A stretch of DNA of 64,000 bases. Origin: Pseudomonas sp. ADAK13 (GTDB lineage: Bacteria; Pseudomonadota; Gammaproteobacteria; Pseudomonadales; Pseudomonadaceae). The stretch lies in NCBI RefSeq assembly GCF_012935715.1, contig NZ_CP052860.1, positions 6,510,001-6,574,000 of the forward strand, written 5' to 3'. Under the pieces are notes generated by a model. The model did not search any database. It saw only the letters and a list, made by a program, of their open reading frames with translations, and was not told where the DNA came from. Position numbers and translations under genes: made by a program. This document shows positions 31,425-39,397 of the stretch, piece after piece (within the stretch, counting starts at the first letter, position 1; each line of letters starts with the position of its first letter).

Positions 31425-32513
31425 ATGAGCATCGAATTTATCGGCTATATCGGCGGCCACCACGCCTCGGAGATCCACCCTCGCAGCGGCCCGACCTTGC
31501 AACCCGACTACGTGGAAACCGTGGCCCGCGCCCACGAAGAGGCCGGCTTCGACCGTGCCCTGGTGGCCTTCCACTCCAACAGCCCGGACAGCACCTTGAT
31601 CGCCGCCCACGCGGCCAGCGTGACCCGCAAATTGAAGTTCCTGATTGCCCATCGACCAGGGTTTGCCCAACCCACCCTCGCCGCCCGGCAATTCGCCACG
31701 CTGGATGTGTTCAACGGTGGACGCACCGCCGTGCACATCATCACCGGCGGCGATGACCGTGAACTGCGGGCCGACGGCAGCCATATCGACAAGGACGAGC
31801 GCTATGCGCGCACCGACGAATACTTGAGCGTGGTGCGCCAGGAATGGACCAGTGAAAAACCCTTCGACCATCACGGCACTTACTACCAGTACGAGGGTGC
31901 GTTTTCCACGGTGAAGTCGCCGCAGCAGCCGCATATTCCGCTGTATTTTGGCGGGTCTTCAGCGGCCGCCATTGCGGTGGCGGGCAAGCATGCGGATGTG
32001 TATGCGCTGTGGGGTGAGACCTACGAGCAGGTGAAGGAAGTGGTCTCTCAGGTGCGCGCTGAGGCAGCCAAACATGGGCGTACGGTTCGCTTCAGTTTGT
32101 CGTTGCGGCCGATCCTGGCGGAGACGGAAGCGCTGGCGTGGGAGCGTGCGGATCGCATCCTGGAGCAGGCGACGGCGTTGGCTGAGAAGAATGGGTTTGT
32201 GAAGCGTGAACCGCCGAATGAGGGGTCGCGTCGGTTGTTGGCGGCGGCGGCCCAGGGGTCACGTCTGGATAAGCGGTTGTGGACCGGGATTGCCGGGTTG
32301 CTGGGGGCCCAGGGGAATTCGACGTCGCTGGTGGGCACGGCTGATCAGGTGGCTGAAGCTCTGCTCGACTATTACGATCTGGGTATTACGACCTTTTTGA
32401 TTCGTGGGTTTGATCCGCTTGATGATGCGATTGACTATGGGAAGCGGCTGATTCCGCTGACCCGCCAGTTGGTGGCTGAACGGGAGCGGCAGGCGGCTGA
32501 AAAAGTCGCCTGA
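31425..32513 (+). CDS. ssuD: FMNH2-dependent alkanesulfonate monooxygenase
   Basis: A 362-aa LLM-class flavin monooxygenase. EFIGYIGGHHASEIHPRSG, AHEEAGFDRALVAFHSNSPD, IAHRPGFAQPTLAARQFATL and GRTAVHIITGGDDRELRADG are typical of SsuD, which releases sulfite from C1-C10 sulfonates using FMNH2 from a partner reductase. No SsuE-type reductase is encoded in the window. It is divergent from the sulfonate ABC operon and followed by a 13-bp hairpin. A closely related role on other sulfonates or sulfate esters is possible. Confidence 0.88.
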   Translation: MSIEFIGYIGGHHASEIHPRSGPTLQPDYVETVARAHEEAGFDRALVAFHSNSPDSTLIAAHAASVTRKLKFLIAHRPGFAQPTLAARQFATLDVFNGGRTAVHIITGGDDRELRADGSHIDKDERYARTDEYLSVVRQEWTSEKPFDHHGTYYQYEGAFSTVKSPQQPHIPLYFGGSSAAAIAVAGKHADVYALWGETYEQVKEVVSQVRAEAAKHGRTVRFSLSLRPILAETEALAWERADRILEQATALAEKNGFVKREPPNEGSRRLLAAAAQGSRLDKRLWTGIAGLLGAQGNSTSLVGTADQVAEALLDYYDLGITTFLIRGFDPLDDAIDYGKRLIPLTRQLVAERERQAAEKVA

Positions 32514-32519
32514 CACCAC

Positions 32520-32549
32520 CTGCGGGAGCTGCCCACGCAGCTCCCGCAG
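32520..32549 (+). terminator. 13-bp perfect hairpin after ssuD
   Basis: CTGCGGGAGCTGC (32520-32532) and GCAGCTCCCGCAG (32537-32549) around CCAC, 6 bases after the ssuD stop. No T run follows, so it could be a terminator or an RNA-stabilising or REP-like hairpin. The arms resemble the GGGAGC cores of the REPIN-like elements elsewhere in the window. Confidence 0.55.
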
Positions 32550-32593
32550 AGAAAATCGCTGATTGCATCCAACCCTCTCGCCACGCTAAAGTT

Positions 32594-32612
32594 GAGAATA
32601 ATTATCAATCAC
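32594..32612. promoter_or_regulatory. Fur box upstream of the FecI-like sigma gene
   Basis: GAGAATAATTATCAATCAC resembles the 19-base Fur consensus (two GATAAT-type hexamer units around the centre). It lies 20 bases before the ATG of the sigma factor, where Fur-Fe would block transcription when iron is plentiful. Confidence 0.65.
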
Positions 32613-32631
32613 TAGCTGGCACCTGCACTCC

Positions 32632-33141
32632 ATGAACAACCGCAGCAGTTTCGAACAGGACGTCGAACACCTCTACCTTGAACACAGTGGGTGGTTGAAA
32701 AACTGGTTGCGCAAACGTCTGCACGAAACCGCCGATGCCGATGATCTTGCCCAGGACACCTTCGTGCGAATCATCGGTGCGCGGCGTCCGGTCAATGAGT
32801 TGCGCCAGCCCTTGGCCTACCTCGCCACCATCGCCAACAGCCTCCTGATCAACCGCTGGCGCCGCCAGGCCGTGGAGCGCGCTTACCAACACGTGTTGGC
32901 CGAGCAACCACAAGCGCTGGAGATATCGCCGGAAGACAAATACCTGCTGATCGAAACTCTGGTGGAAGTCGATGAACTGCTGCACGGAATGCCCGCCGGC
33001 ATGCGCGAAATCTTCCTGCTGTCGCAGCTCGACGGGCTGACCTACAAGCAGATCGGCAGCCAGTTGGGCCTGAGTGTCGACAAGGTGCAAAAGTCCATGA
33101 GCAAGGCATTCACGCTGTGCTACGCCAGCCAGTTCGAGTAA
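32632..33141 (+). CDS. ECF sigma factor, FecI family
   Basis: A 169-aa iron-starvation sigma factor. Region 2 is FEQDVEHLYLEHSGWLKNWL to ADDLAQDTFVRIIGAR, and region 4 is MPAGMREIFLLSQLDGLTYK to GLSVDKVQKSMSKAF. It directs RNA polymerase to the adjacent TonB-receptor gene when the receptor and anti-sigma protein signal that the cognate siderophore is present. A Fur-box-like sequence precedes it, and the FecR-type gene follows 5 bases after its stop. Confidence 0.92.
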   Translation: MNNRSSFEQDVEHLYLEHSGWLKNWLRKRLHETADADDLAQDTFVRIIGARRPVNELRQPLAYLATIANSLLINRWRRQAVERAYQHVLAEQPQALEISPEDKYLLIETLVEVDELLHGMPAGMREIFLLSQLDGLTYKQIGSQLGLSVDKVQKSMSKAFTLCYASQFE

Positions 33142-33146
33142 GCGCC

Positions 33147-34136
33147 GTGTCGGTTCAGGATCTTCAGGAACACCCCATCCCCGAATCCGTGCGTGACCAG
33201 GCTGTCGCCTGGTTCACCCTGGCGCAATCGGGTGAGATCAGCCCGCAGCAGCAGGAACAGTTGCAACAGTGGCGCCAGGCCGATCCCCAACACGAACGCG
33301 CCTGGCAACGCTTCACTACCCTCACCCAGCAGTTGCAACGGCGCAGCCAGCAACTGAGCACTCCGCTGGCACGCCAGACCTTGCAACAGACCCGAACCCT
33401 GGAGCGTGATCGTCGCCAGGTGCTGAAAATCCTGTTGGGTGCCGGCTTGTTGGGCGGTACCGCCTGGCAGGCCAGCGACAGCTTTTGGATTCAAAGCGCC
33501 TTGGCCGACTACCACACCGCCACCGGCGAACGCCGCCACCACACCCTGAGCGACGGCACACAAATCTGGCTTAACACACGAACGCTGCTGGATGCGCAAT
33601 ACGATGCCCAGGAACGCCGCCTGACCCTGCGTCAAGGCGAAGTCGACATCCTCACCGCCAGCGACCCCGCCCGGCGCCCCTTGTTGGTGTACACGGCCGA
33701 AGCGCGCCTGCAACCGTTGGGCACGCGCTTCACTGTGCGCCGCGAAGACGATGGCCGCGGAACCCGGGTCGCCGTCAGCAGCGGCCGGGTCGCGGCGAGC
33801 CTCAAGGCAGGGGGCGAGGCGCTGGTGGTAGACGCCCACTCACAGGCCTGGATCAGCAGCACTCGCGTCTACCCGGCACAACCGGCCAGCCTGAACGAAA
33901 CGGCATGGATCGACGGATTCATCGTGGCCGAACGCATGCGACTTGCGGATTTCGCGCAGGAGCTGACCCGCTATCTGCCCGGTATTTTGCGCTGTGAACC
34001 GGCAGTCGCGGACTTGCGACTGAGCGGCTCTTACCCGCTGAACAACCCTGGGCAGATCTTCGCAATGCTCGAACAAAGCCTGCCGGTGAAGGTACAACAG
34101 CGCACCCGTTATTGGGTCACCCTCACCACGCGATGA
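33147..34136 (+). CDS. FecR-type transmembrane anti-sigma factor
   Basis: A 329-aa protein, most likely from GTG 33147, 5 bases after the sigma gene. The N-terminal cytoplasmic domain is DUF4880-like (VRDQAVAWFTLAQSGEISPQ), then a membrane segment (ILLGAGLLGGTAWQ, near 90-105), and the periplasmic FecR domain (YHTATGERRHHTLSDGTQIW, LNTRTLLDAQYDAQERRLTL, FTVRREDDGRGTRVAVSSGR). The C-terminal part would contact the signalling (STN) domain of the receptor encoded next. Confidence 0.92.
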   Translation: MSVQDLQEHPIPESVRDQAVAWFTLAQSGEISPQQQEQLQQWRQADPQHERAWQRFTTLTQQLQRRSQQLSTPLARQTLQQTRTLERDRRQVLKILLGAGLLGGTAWQASDSFWIQSALADYHTATGERRHHTLSDGTQIWLNTRTLLDAQYDAQERRLTLRQGEVDILTASDPARRPLLVYTAEARLQPLGTRFTVRREDDGRGTRVAVSSGRVAASLKAGGEALVVDAHSQAWISSTRVYPAQPASLNETAWIDGFIVAERMRLADFAQELTRYLPGILRCEPAVADLRLSGSYPLNNPGQIFAMLEQSLPVKVQQRTRYWVTLTTR

Positions 34137-34254
34137 GCCTGTCGTGAAAATAAACTGAAAAAAGCGGCAGGTTTTTCATTCTCGTTTGGCTTATGGGCGA
34201 ATCCCGCTCATTGCAGTGGCGGGAAAGCCCTCCTCCTGACTCCGGAAACCTGCC

Positions 34255-36720
34255 ATGAACGACCGCTCCGCCCCTCGCCCACGCAGCAGCAATCATCGCT
34301 GTGCATCAACCCTCAGCCTGGTCCTGTTCAGCGGTGCGGTACTTGCGCAAAGCGTGCTCGCACCGGTCGCCCTGGCGCAAACGGCGGACAGGCAGATCCA
34401 CTTCGCGGTCGGCGCAGGGCCGCTGGACCTGGTGCTGGGCCAGTTCGGATTGCAAGCATCCATTGCGGTTTCCGCCAACGCGAGCCTGACCGCCGGCAAA
34501 AACAGCCCGGGCCTCGAGGGTGCCTACACAGTAGCCCAAGGCTTTGCGCGGATTCTGGCGGGCAGCGGTTACACCGCCGCGCTGCAAACCAACGGCAGCT
34601 ATGTACTGGTGCCCCAGGCCGAAAGCAAGGGTGCCCTGGAGCTCGGTGCCACCAATATCAATGCCACGGGGCTGGGTGCTACCACGGAAAATACCGGTTC
34701 CTACGCCACCGGCTCGATGCAGACCGCCACCAAGCTGCCGCTGTCGCTGCGTGAAACGCCGCAGTCGGTGACCGTCATCACCCGTCAACGCATGGACGAC
34801 CAAGGCATGCGCAGCCTCGACGATGTGGTGCAAGCCACCCCAGGGCTGCGCATGTCCGCAGCACGGCCGGCCAACAGTGAGTATTTCTCCCGCGGTTTCC
34901 CCATCAACAACCTGATGTTCGACGGATTGCCCACCACTTACAACGCCGACTGGGTAGCCGCTGCCGACATGGCGCCCTACGACCACGTGGAAATCGTGCG
35001 CGGCGCCACCGGGCTGATGCAAGGTGCAGGCAACCCGTCCGCGGCCATCAACATGGTGCGCAAGCGACCGACGCGGGAGTTCCAGGCCAGCGTCACGGGC
35101 AGCGCCGGCAGTTGGGACAATTACCGCTCCGAGCTGGACGTGTCCGGCCCTCTCAACGACAGCGCCAGCGTGCGTGGACGGTTTGTCGGGGCGTATCAGG
35201 ACAAGGACAGCTTCCAGGATTACGCCGGCCGCGAACGGGGGGTGTTCTACGGCATCAGCGAGTTCGACCTGAGCGACAGCACCACCCTGACGCTTGGAGC
35301 GTCGGACCAAAACGATAACAACAACATCAACTGGGGTGGGTTACCGGTCAACAGCGACGGCAGCCATGCCAATTTTTCGCGCTCCAAGACCTTTGGATAC
35401 AGCTGGAGCCACCAGGACATCGACAACAAAACCGTATTTGCCGAGCTGGATCATCGTTTCGACAATGACTGGCGCCTGCACCTGGCCGCGTCAAAGAACT
35501 GGTCTGACTTCGCGCTGACCGGTGCCGTACTGGAACACTACGGCGCCTATCAGCAACGGGTGTTCAACCAGACCCGCAACTACGATCAGTCCACTTATGA
35601 CGCCTACGCCAGCGGGCCGTTCAGCCTGCTGGGGCGCCAGCATGAACTGGTGGTGGGTGCCAGCAAGCGCCAACTCAAGACCAGCGGCAAGGGCGGCAAC
35701 ATGTTCATTCCAGTGGCCGACATCATCAACTTCAGCCCCCGCAGCGTACCCAAGCCCACTGTGCCGGACAGCTACGACCTGAATGAAAAAGTCGACCAGG
35801 AAGGTCTCTACATCACCACCCGCTGGAGCATCACCGACCCGCTGAAAGTCATCCTCGGCGCGCGCCTGGACTGGTATGACACCACCTCGATCTACAACCA
35901 GATCAATGACGGTTACTACACCAACAGCCAGTACAAGGTCACCCGCAACCTGACGCGCTACGCGGGTGTGATCTATGAACTGGACGAGCACCACTCGGTC
36001 TACGCCAGCTACACCGACATCTTCATGCCGCAAAGCGAGATCGCCAACGACAACTCGGTAATCAAGCCGATCGAGGGCAAGAACTACGAAATAGGTATCA
36101 AGGGTGAATACTTCGGCGGCGCGCTCAATGCCAGTGCCGCGCTCTTCCAGATCGACCAGGAAAACCGCGCGGCCTTGCTCGACAACCAGTCCCAGTGCGC
36201 GCGCAGCAACGACGGTGTGTACTGCTACGAAGCCGCCGGCAAGGTCCGCAGTCAGGGTATCGACCTGGAACTGATCGGCGCCCTGACCCCTGATTGGCAA
36301 GTAGGCGCCGGCTACACCTTCGCCCAGGCCAAGTACCGCAAGGACGCCGACCGCACCAAGGAAGGCCGTCTGTTCGACACCGACCTGCCACGCCACATGT
36401 TCAAGTTGAACACCGTGTACACCCTGCCAGGGGAGCTGAATCAGTGGCGTGTCGGCGCCAACCTGTATAGCCAGAGCAGCATGTTCAACAAGGGCAGCAA
36501 CTCCAGTTTCGGCCCTTACCATATCGAACAGGACGCCTATGCACTGGTGGGATTGATGGTGGGCTACAAGGTCAATCAACACCTCGATACCCGGCTGAAC
36601 GTCAACAACCTGTTCGACAAAAAGTACTATCAGGGCATCGCCGGCAATAGCACATGGAGTCCGTATGATGTGTATGGCGATCCGCGCAATTTCTCGGTGA
36701 CCGCCAAGTACAGCTTCTGA
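34255..36720 (+). CDS. TonB-dependent siderophore receptor with STN signalling domain
   Basis: An 821-aa outer-membrane receptor. A signal peptide (ends near VALAQ) is followed by the STN domain (IHFAVGAGPLDLVLGQFGLQ, then GLEGAYTVAQGFARILAGSG), a plug (LRETPQSVTVITRQRMDDQG, ATPGLRMSAARPANSEYFSR, VEIVRGATGLMQGAGNPSAA) and a 22-strand barrel ending FSVTAKYSF. It resembles FpvA/FoxA/FiuA-type receptors. The STN domain and the FecI/FecR genes upstream mean surface signalling. The siderophore cannot be identified; no biosynthesis genes are nearby, so a xenosiderophore is plausible. Confidence 0.92.
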   Translation: MNDRSAPRPRSSNHRCASTLSLVLFSGAVLAQSVLAPVALAQTADRQIHFAVGAGPLDLVLGQFGLQASIAVSANASLTAGKNSPGLEGAYTVAQGFARILAGSGYTAALQTNGSYVLVPQAESKGALELGATNINATGLGATTENTGSYATGSMQTATKLPLSLRETPQSVTVITRQRMDDQGMRSLDDVVQATPGLRMSAARPANSEYFSRGFPINNLMFDGLPTTYNADWVAAADMAPYDHVEIVRGATGLMQGAGNPSAAINMVRKRPTREFQASVTGSAGSWDNYRSELDVSGPLNDSASVRGRFVGAYQDKDSFQDYAGRERGVFYGISEFDLSDSTTLTLGASDQNDNNNINWGGLPVNSDGSHANFSRSKTFGYSWSHQDIDNKTVFAELDHRFDNDWRLHLAASKNWSDFALTGAVLEHYGAYQQRVFNQTRNYDQSTYDAYASGPFSLLGRQHELVVGASKRQLKTSGKGGNMFIPVADIINFSPRSVPKPTVPDSYDLNEKVDQEGLYITTRWSITDPLKVILGARLDWYDTTSIYNQINDGYYTNSQYKVTRNLTRYAGVIYELDEHHSVYASYTDIFMPQSEIANDNSVIKPIEGKNYEIGIKGEYFGGALNASAALFQIDQENRAALLDNQSQCARSNDGVYCYEAAGKVRSQGIDLELIGALTPDWQVGAGYTFAQAKYRKDADRTKEGRLFDTDLPRHMFKLNTVYTLPGELNQWRVGANLYSQSSMFNKGSNSSFGPYHIEQDAYALVGLMVGYKVNQHLDTRLNVNNLFDKKYYQGIAGNSTWSPYDVYGDPRNFSVTAKYSF

Positions 36721-36727
36721 CCCGACC

Positions 36728-36757
36728 TGCGGTGAGAGAGCAGTCTCTCTCACCGCA
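36728..36757. terminator. 12-bp perfect bidirectional hairpin between convergent genes
   Basis: TGCGGTGAGAGA (36728-36739) pairs with TCTCTCACCGCA (36746-36757) around GCAGTC. It sits 7 bases after the receptor stop and 4 bases beyond the end of the convergent aldolase gene, so it can serve both. Confidence 0.7.
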
Positions 36758-36761
36758 CCGA

Positions 36762-37556
36762 TCAGTTCTTGTAGTCGGTATCGCTGCGCTCCAACTGCCG
36801 AATCAGCGCATTCCAGTGCCGCGCCACGCCGGGCCCATCACCGCTCTTGAACACCTCAGCCTGCTTCTCCACCTTGGCCACCACCTCGGCCGGCGGAAAG
36901 ATCAACTCGGCATTCCCCCCCGCCTGCGCCGCGATCTGGATATTGCACGCCCGCTCCAACCCCTGCAGTTGCTGAAACGCATGCTCCACACTCACCCCCG
37001 CCGTCAGCAACCCATGGTTACGCAGGATCATCACACTCTTGTCCCCCAGGTCCGCCACCAGCCGCTCACGCTCGTCCAGGTCAAGGGCCACGCCTTCATA
37101 CCCGTGATACGCCACGCGCCCGGAAAAACCGATGGAGTGCTGGGAGATCGGCAACAACCCGTCCTTCTGTGCCGACACCGCAATGCCGTCGCGGGTATGG
37201 GTATGCAGCACCGCTTGCAGGTCGTGGCGGGCGGCGTGGATGGCGCTGTGGATCACGTAGCCCGCGTAGTTGATACCCAGGCCCGTAGGGTCATCGACGA
37301 TCGTACCGTCGATGTCCACCTTGACCAGGTTGGAAGCGCTGATCTCATCGAACAACAGCCCATAGGCGTTGATCAGAAAATGCTCCTCAGGCCCCGGCAC
37401 GCGGGCGGAGAAGTGGGTGTAGATGTGGTCAGTCCACTTGTACAAGGCCGCCAGCCGATAGGCCGCCGCCAGCTTGACGCGCACCTCCCACTCTTCCGGA
37501 GTAACCCGCTGGCGAACGTTGTTCGAGACACTGGAGATCGAGGTGACGCTGCTCAT
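36762..37556 (-). CDS. Class II aldolase/adducin family protein
   Basis: A 264-aa enzyme of the AraD/FucA-like superfamily. Metal-binding His residues are in AVLHTHTRDG and LRNHGLLTAG, with KWTDHIYTHFSARVPGPEEH and FLINAYGLLFDEISASNLVK typical of the adducin-like branch. Family members cleave or decarboxylate phosphorylated or keto acids; many act on unphosphorylated small acids. Its promoter region carries a GATTAAAATG block (minus strand 37637-37625) shared with the sulfonate genes, hinting at sulfur-linked expression. Actual substrate unknown. Confidence 0.82.
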   Translation of the reverse strand: MSSVTSISSVSNNVRQRVTPEEWEVRVKLAAAYRLAALYKWTDHIYTHFSARVPGPEEHFLINAYGLLFDEISASNLVKVDIDGTIVDDPTGLGINYAGYVIHSAIHAARHDLQAVLHTHTRDGIAVSAQKDGLLPISQHSIGFSGRVAYHGYEGVALDLDERERLVADLGDKSVMILRNHGLLTAGVSVEHAFQQLQGLERACNIQIAAQAGGNAELIFPPAEVVAKVEKQAEVFKSGDGPGVARHWNALIRQLERSDTDYKN

Positions 37557-37663
37557 GGCAAAACTTCCTGGATGGCCTTAAGGACTTCCAGGCAAGCCTA
37601 GGGGATGCCAAAAAATAATAAAAAGCACATTTTAATCTAAGCTAATTATTATTTTTTTTCATA
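37557..37663 (-). promoter_or_regulatory. Promoter region of the aldolase gene with sulfur-cluster motif
   Basis: 107 AT-rich bases. On the minus strand GATTAAAATGTGC (37637-37625) matches 12 of 13 bases of the block at 31279-31291 in the ssu promoter region, and an ATAATTAGCTTA precedes it where ssu has ATAACCTAATGC. The LysR gene at 37664-38569 reads into this region on the same strand, so the motif lies between the two genes. Confidence 0.45.
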
Positions 37664-38569
37664 TCACGCCGCATTCCGGATCTTGTGCAACGACGTCGCC
37701 ACCAACTTGCCAAAGGCATCCACCGGCCCTTGCAGGTTGCCAAGGAAGTGCGGGTAGATCAGCCACAGGTCCATCACTGGCTTGAAATCCTTCAGCGGCA
37801 TGGCTGCCAATTGATCGCGATGGGCACTGCGTTCCAGCAGCGGGCGTGGCACCAGGCCAAGGCCCAGGCCGTCAGCCACCAGGCCCAGTTGCAGCTCGGT
37901 GCCAAAGGTCTCCAGGTTGACCCGCAAGGCCAGGCCCTGGTCCGACAAGGTGCGTTGCAGCCCGGCGCGGAAGCCACAGCCATCCGGGTTGAGGATCCAG
38001 CCGCTCTGGTACACATCGGCCAGCTTGCACGGCTTTTTCGGCAGCTGGGCCTTGGCGCAGACCACCACCAGCTCCATCTTGCCGATGGACTCGCCGACGA
38101 TGTTGTCCGGGAAGATCTTGCCCGCCGGGAACAGCGCCGCCGCTGCGTCCAGTTCGCCGCGCTCGATCTTGCCCACCAGTTGGCTGCCCCAACCGGTGGC
38201 CACCTGGGCCCGCAGCTCGGGGTATTCGCTGCGCAGGTGCTTGAGGGCATCCAGCAGCACCACGTCGCCGATGGTTTGCGGCACGCCCAGCCGCAGCAGG
38301 CCGGTGGGCGGTGCGTCGGTGGCGACCAGTTCGCGCAGGGCGTCCATCTCCCGCAGGATCGAACGGCACTGTTCATACACCCGCGTACCGATCAAAGTAG
38401 GCTTGAGCGGCTTGGTGTTGCGGTCGAACAACTCCACCCCCAGCGCCTGCTCGAAGTTCTGCACGCGACGGGTGATCGCCGGCTGGGTCAGTTGCAACGA
38501 CTCGGCGGCGTGGCTGATGGACTGGCAACGAATCACTTCGACAAAGGCATCGATATCGTCAATTTTCAT
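37664..38569 (-). CDS. LysR family transcriptional regulator
   Basis: A 301-aa regulator from ATG 38569; an earlier in-frame ATG would add 26 unrelated residues. The N-terminal winged helix (IDAFVEVIRCQSISHAAESL, LTQPAITRRVQNFEQALGVE, LFDRNTKPLKPT) and the effector domain (LRLGVPQTIGDVVLLDALKH) are standard. It is divergent from the thiol dioxygenase-rhodanese operon, which I recall as the arrangement of PA2601-PA2603 in P. aeruginosa, so it probably controls that operon and perhaps the wider sulfur island. Confidence 0.9.
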   Translation of the reverse strand: MKIDDIDAFVEVIRCQSISHAAESLQLTQPAITRRVQNFEQALGVELFDRNTKPLKPTLIGTRVYEQCRSILREMDALRELVATDAPPTGLLRLGVPQTIGDVVLLDALKHLRSEYPELRAQVATGWGSQLVGKIERGELDAAAALFPAGKIFPDNIVGESIGKMELVVVCAKAQLPKKPCKLADVYQSGWILNPDGCGFRAGLQRTLSDQGLALRVNLETFGTELQLGLVADGLGLGLVPRPLLERSAHRDQLAAMPLKDFKPVMDLWLIYPHFLGNLQGPVDAFGKLVATSLHKIRNAA

Positions 38570-38788
38570 TTGGGCCGCACATAGAGAACAGTCATTAAGA
38601 TGTGTGAAAAGCATAGTTCCATAAACGGTGGCTGGATAGCCCGCCACCCGATCGATAACGTCTAACGCTATTCAAACCGGTTCTAAATTACTTTCCGCTA
38701 TAACCTAATCATTAAAAAATAGCATATTAACTATAAACATTATGCTTAGATAAACCCATCACCACGAACCACCCACGATGGAATTGTC
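38570..38788. promoter_or_regulatory. Divergent promoter region of LysR and the thiol dioxygenase operon
   Basis: 219 bases, AT-rich near the dioxygenase. ATAACCTAAT at 38700-38709 is identical to 31267-31276 in the ssu region, and the bases after it (ATTAAAA, GCAT, AACTATA) also follow the ssu order. LysR-type or CysB-type binding is the natural explanation. Confidence 0.55.
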
Positions 38789-39397
38789 ATGACCCAGGCC
38801 CGACACCCGGAGAGACTCAGAGCATTCATTGGCGCCCTGGCGGAATTGATCGACGGCAACCCTCGCGAAGGTGACCTGCTGCACCGCGGCGGCAAGCTGC
38901 TGGCGCAACTGGTGAGCCACGATGACTGGCTGCCGGACGAATTTGCCCAACCCAACCCTGAGCGTTATCAGCAATTTCTGCTGCACGCCGATTCGCGCCA
39001 GCGCTTCAGCATTGTCAGTTTTGTGTGGGGACCGGGGCAAACCACGCCGATCCATGACCATCGGGTGTGGGGGCTGATCGGCATGCTGCGCGGCGCCGAG
39101 TATTCCCAGGGGTTTGAGCGCAACGCCGAGGGCGCCTTGATCCCGGATGGAAAACCCATCCAGCTGGAACCCGGCCAGGTGGAAGCCGTGTCGCCAAAGA
39201 TCGGTGACATCCATCAAGTCAGCAATGCCTTCGACGACCAGGTGTCCATCAGCATTCACGTGTACGGCGCCAATATCGGTGCCGTGCGCCGCGCCGTGTA
39301 TCAGCCGGACGGCAGCGAGAAACTGTTTATCTCCGGTTATTCCAACGCCTTTCTCCCGAACATCTGGGATTTGTCCAAAGAGAGCCCTGCCCTATGA
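38789..39397 (+). CDS. Thiol dioxygenase, 3-mercaptopropionate dioxygenase type
   Basis: A 202-aa cupin enzyme that oxidises a thiol to a sulfinate with O2 at a non-haem Fe(II). The three iron ligands are visible: His89 and His91 (TTPIHDHRVWG) and His142 (GDIHQV). The Ser155-His157-Tyr159 triad (SISIHVYG) and Arg168 match bacterial p3MDO enzymes, whose P. aeruginosa member PA2602 acts on 3-mercaptopropionate; cysteine may be a poorer substrate. It overlaps the rhodanese gene by 4 bases (ATGA), so oxidation and sulfur transfer should be linked. Confidence 0.88.
   Translation: MTQARHPERLRAFIGALAELIDGNPREGDLLHRGGKLLAQLVSHDDWLPDEFAQPNPERYQQFLLHADSRQRFSIVSFVWGPGQTTPIHDHRVWGLIGMLRGAEYSQGFERNAEGALIPDGKPIQLEPGQVEAVSPKIGDIHQVSNAFDDQVSISIHVYGANIGAVRRAVYQPDGSEKLFISGYSNAFLPNIWDLSKESPAL

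Noticed and set aside
32520..32549. Rho-independent terminator with full confidence
   Set aside because: The stem is perfect but no T run follows and its cores resemble REP-like hairpins, so it is listed only as a probable terminator.
33447..33471. GGCGGTACCGCC as a second ops site
   Set aside because: It differs from the ops core in the second half (TACC instead of TAGC), lies inside the FecR-type coding sequence, and is a simple palindrome.
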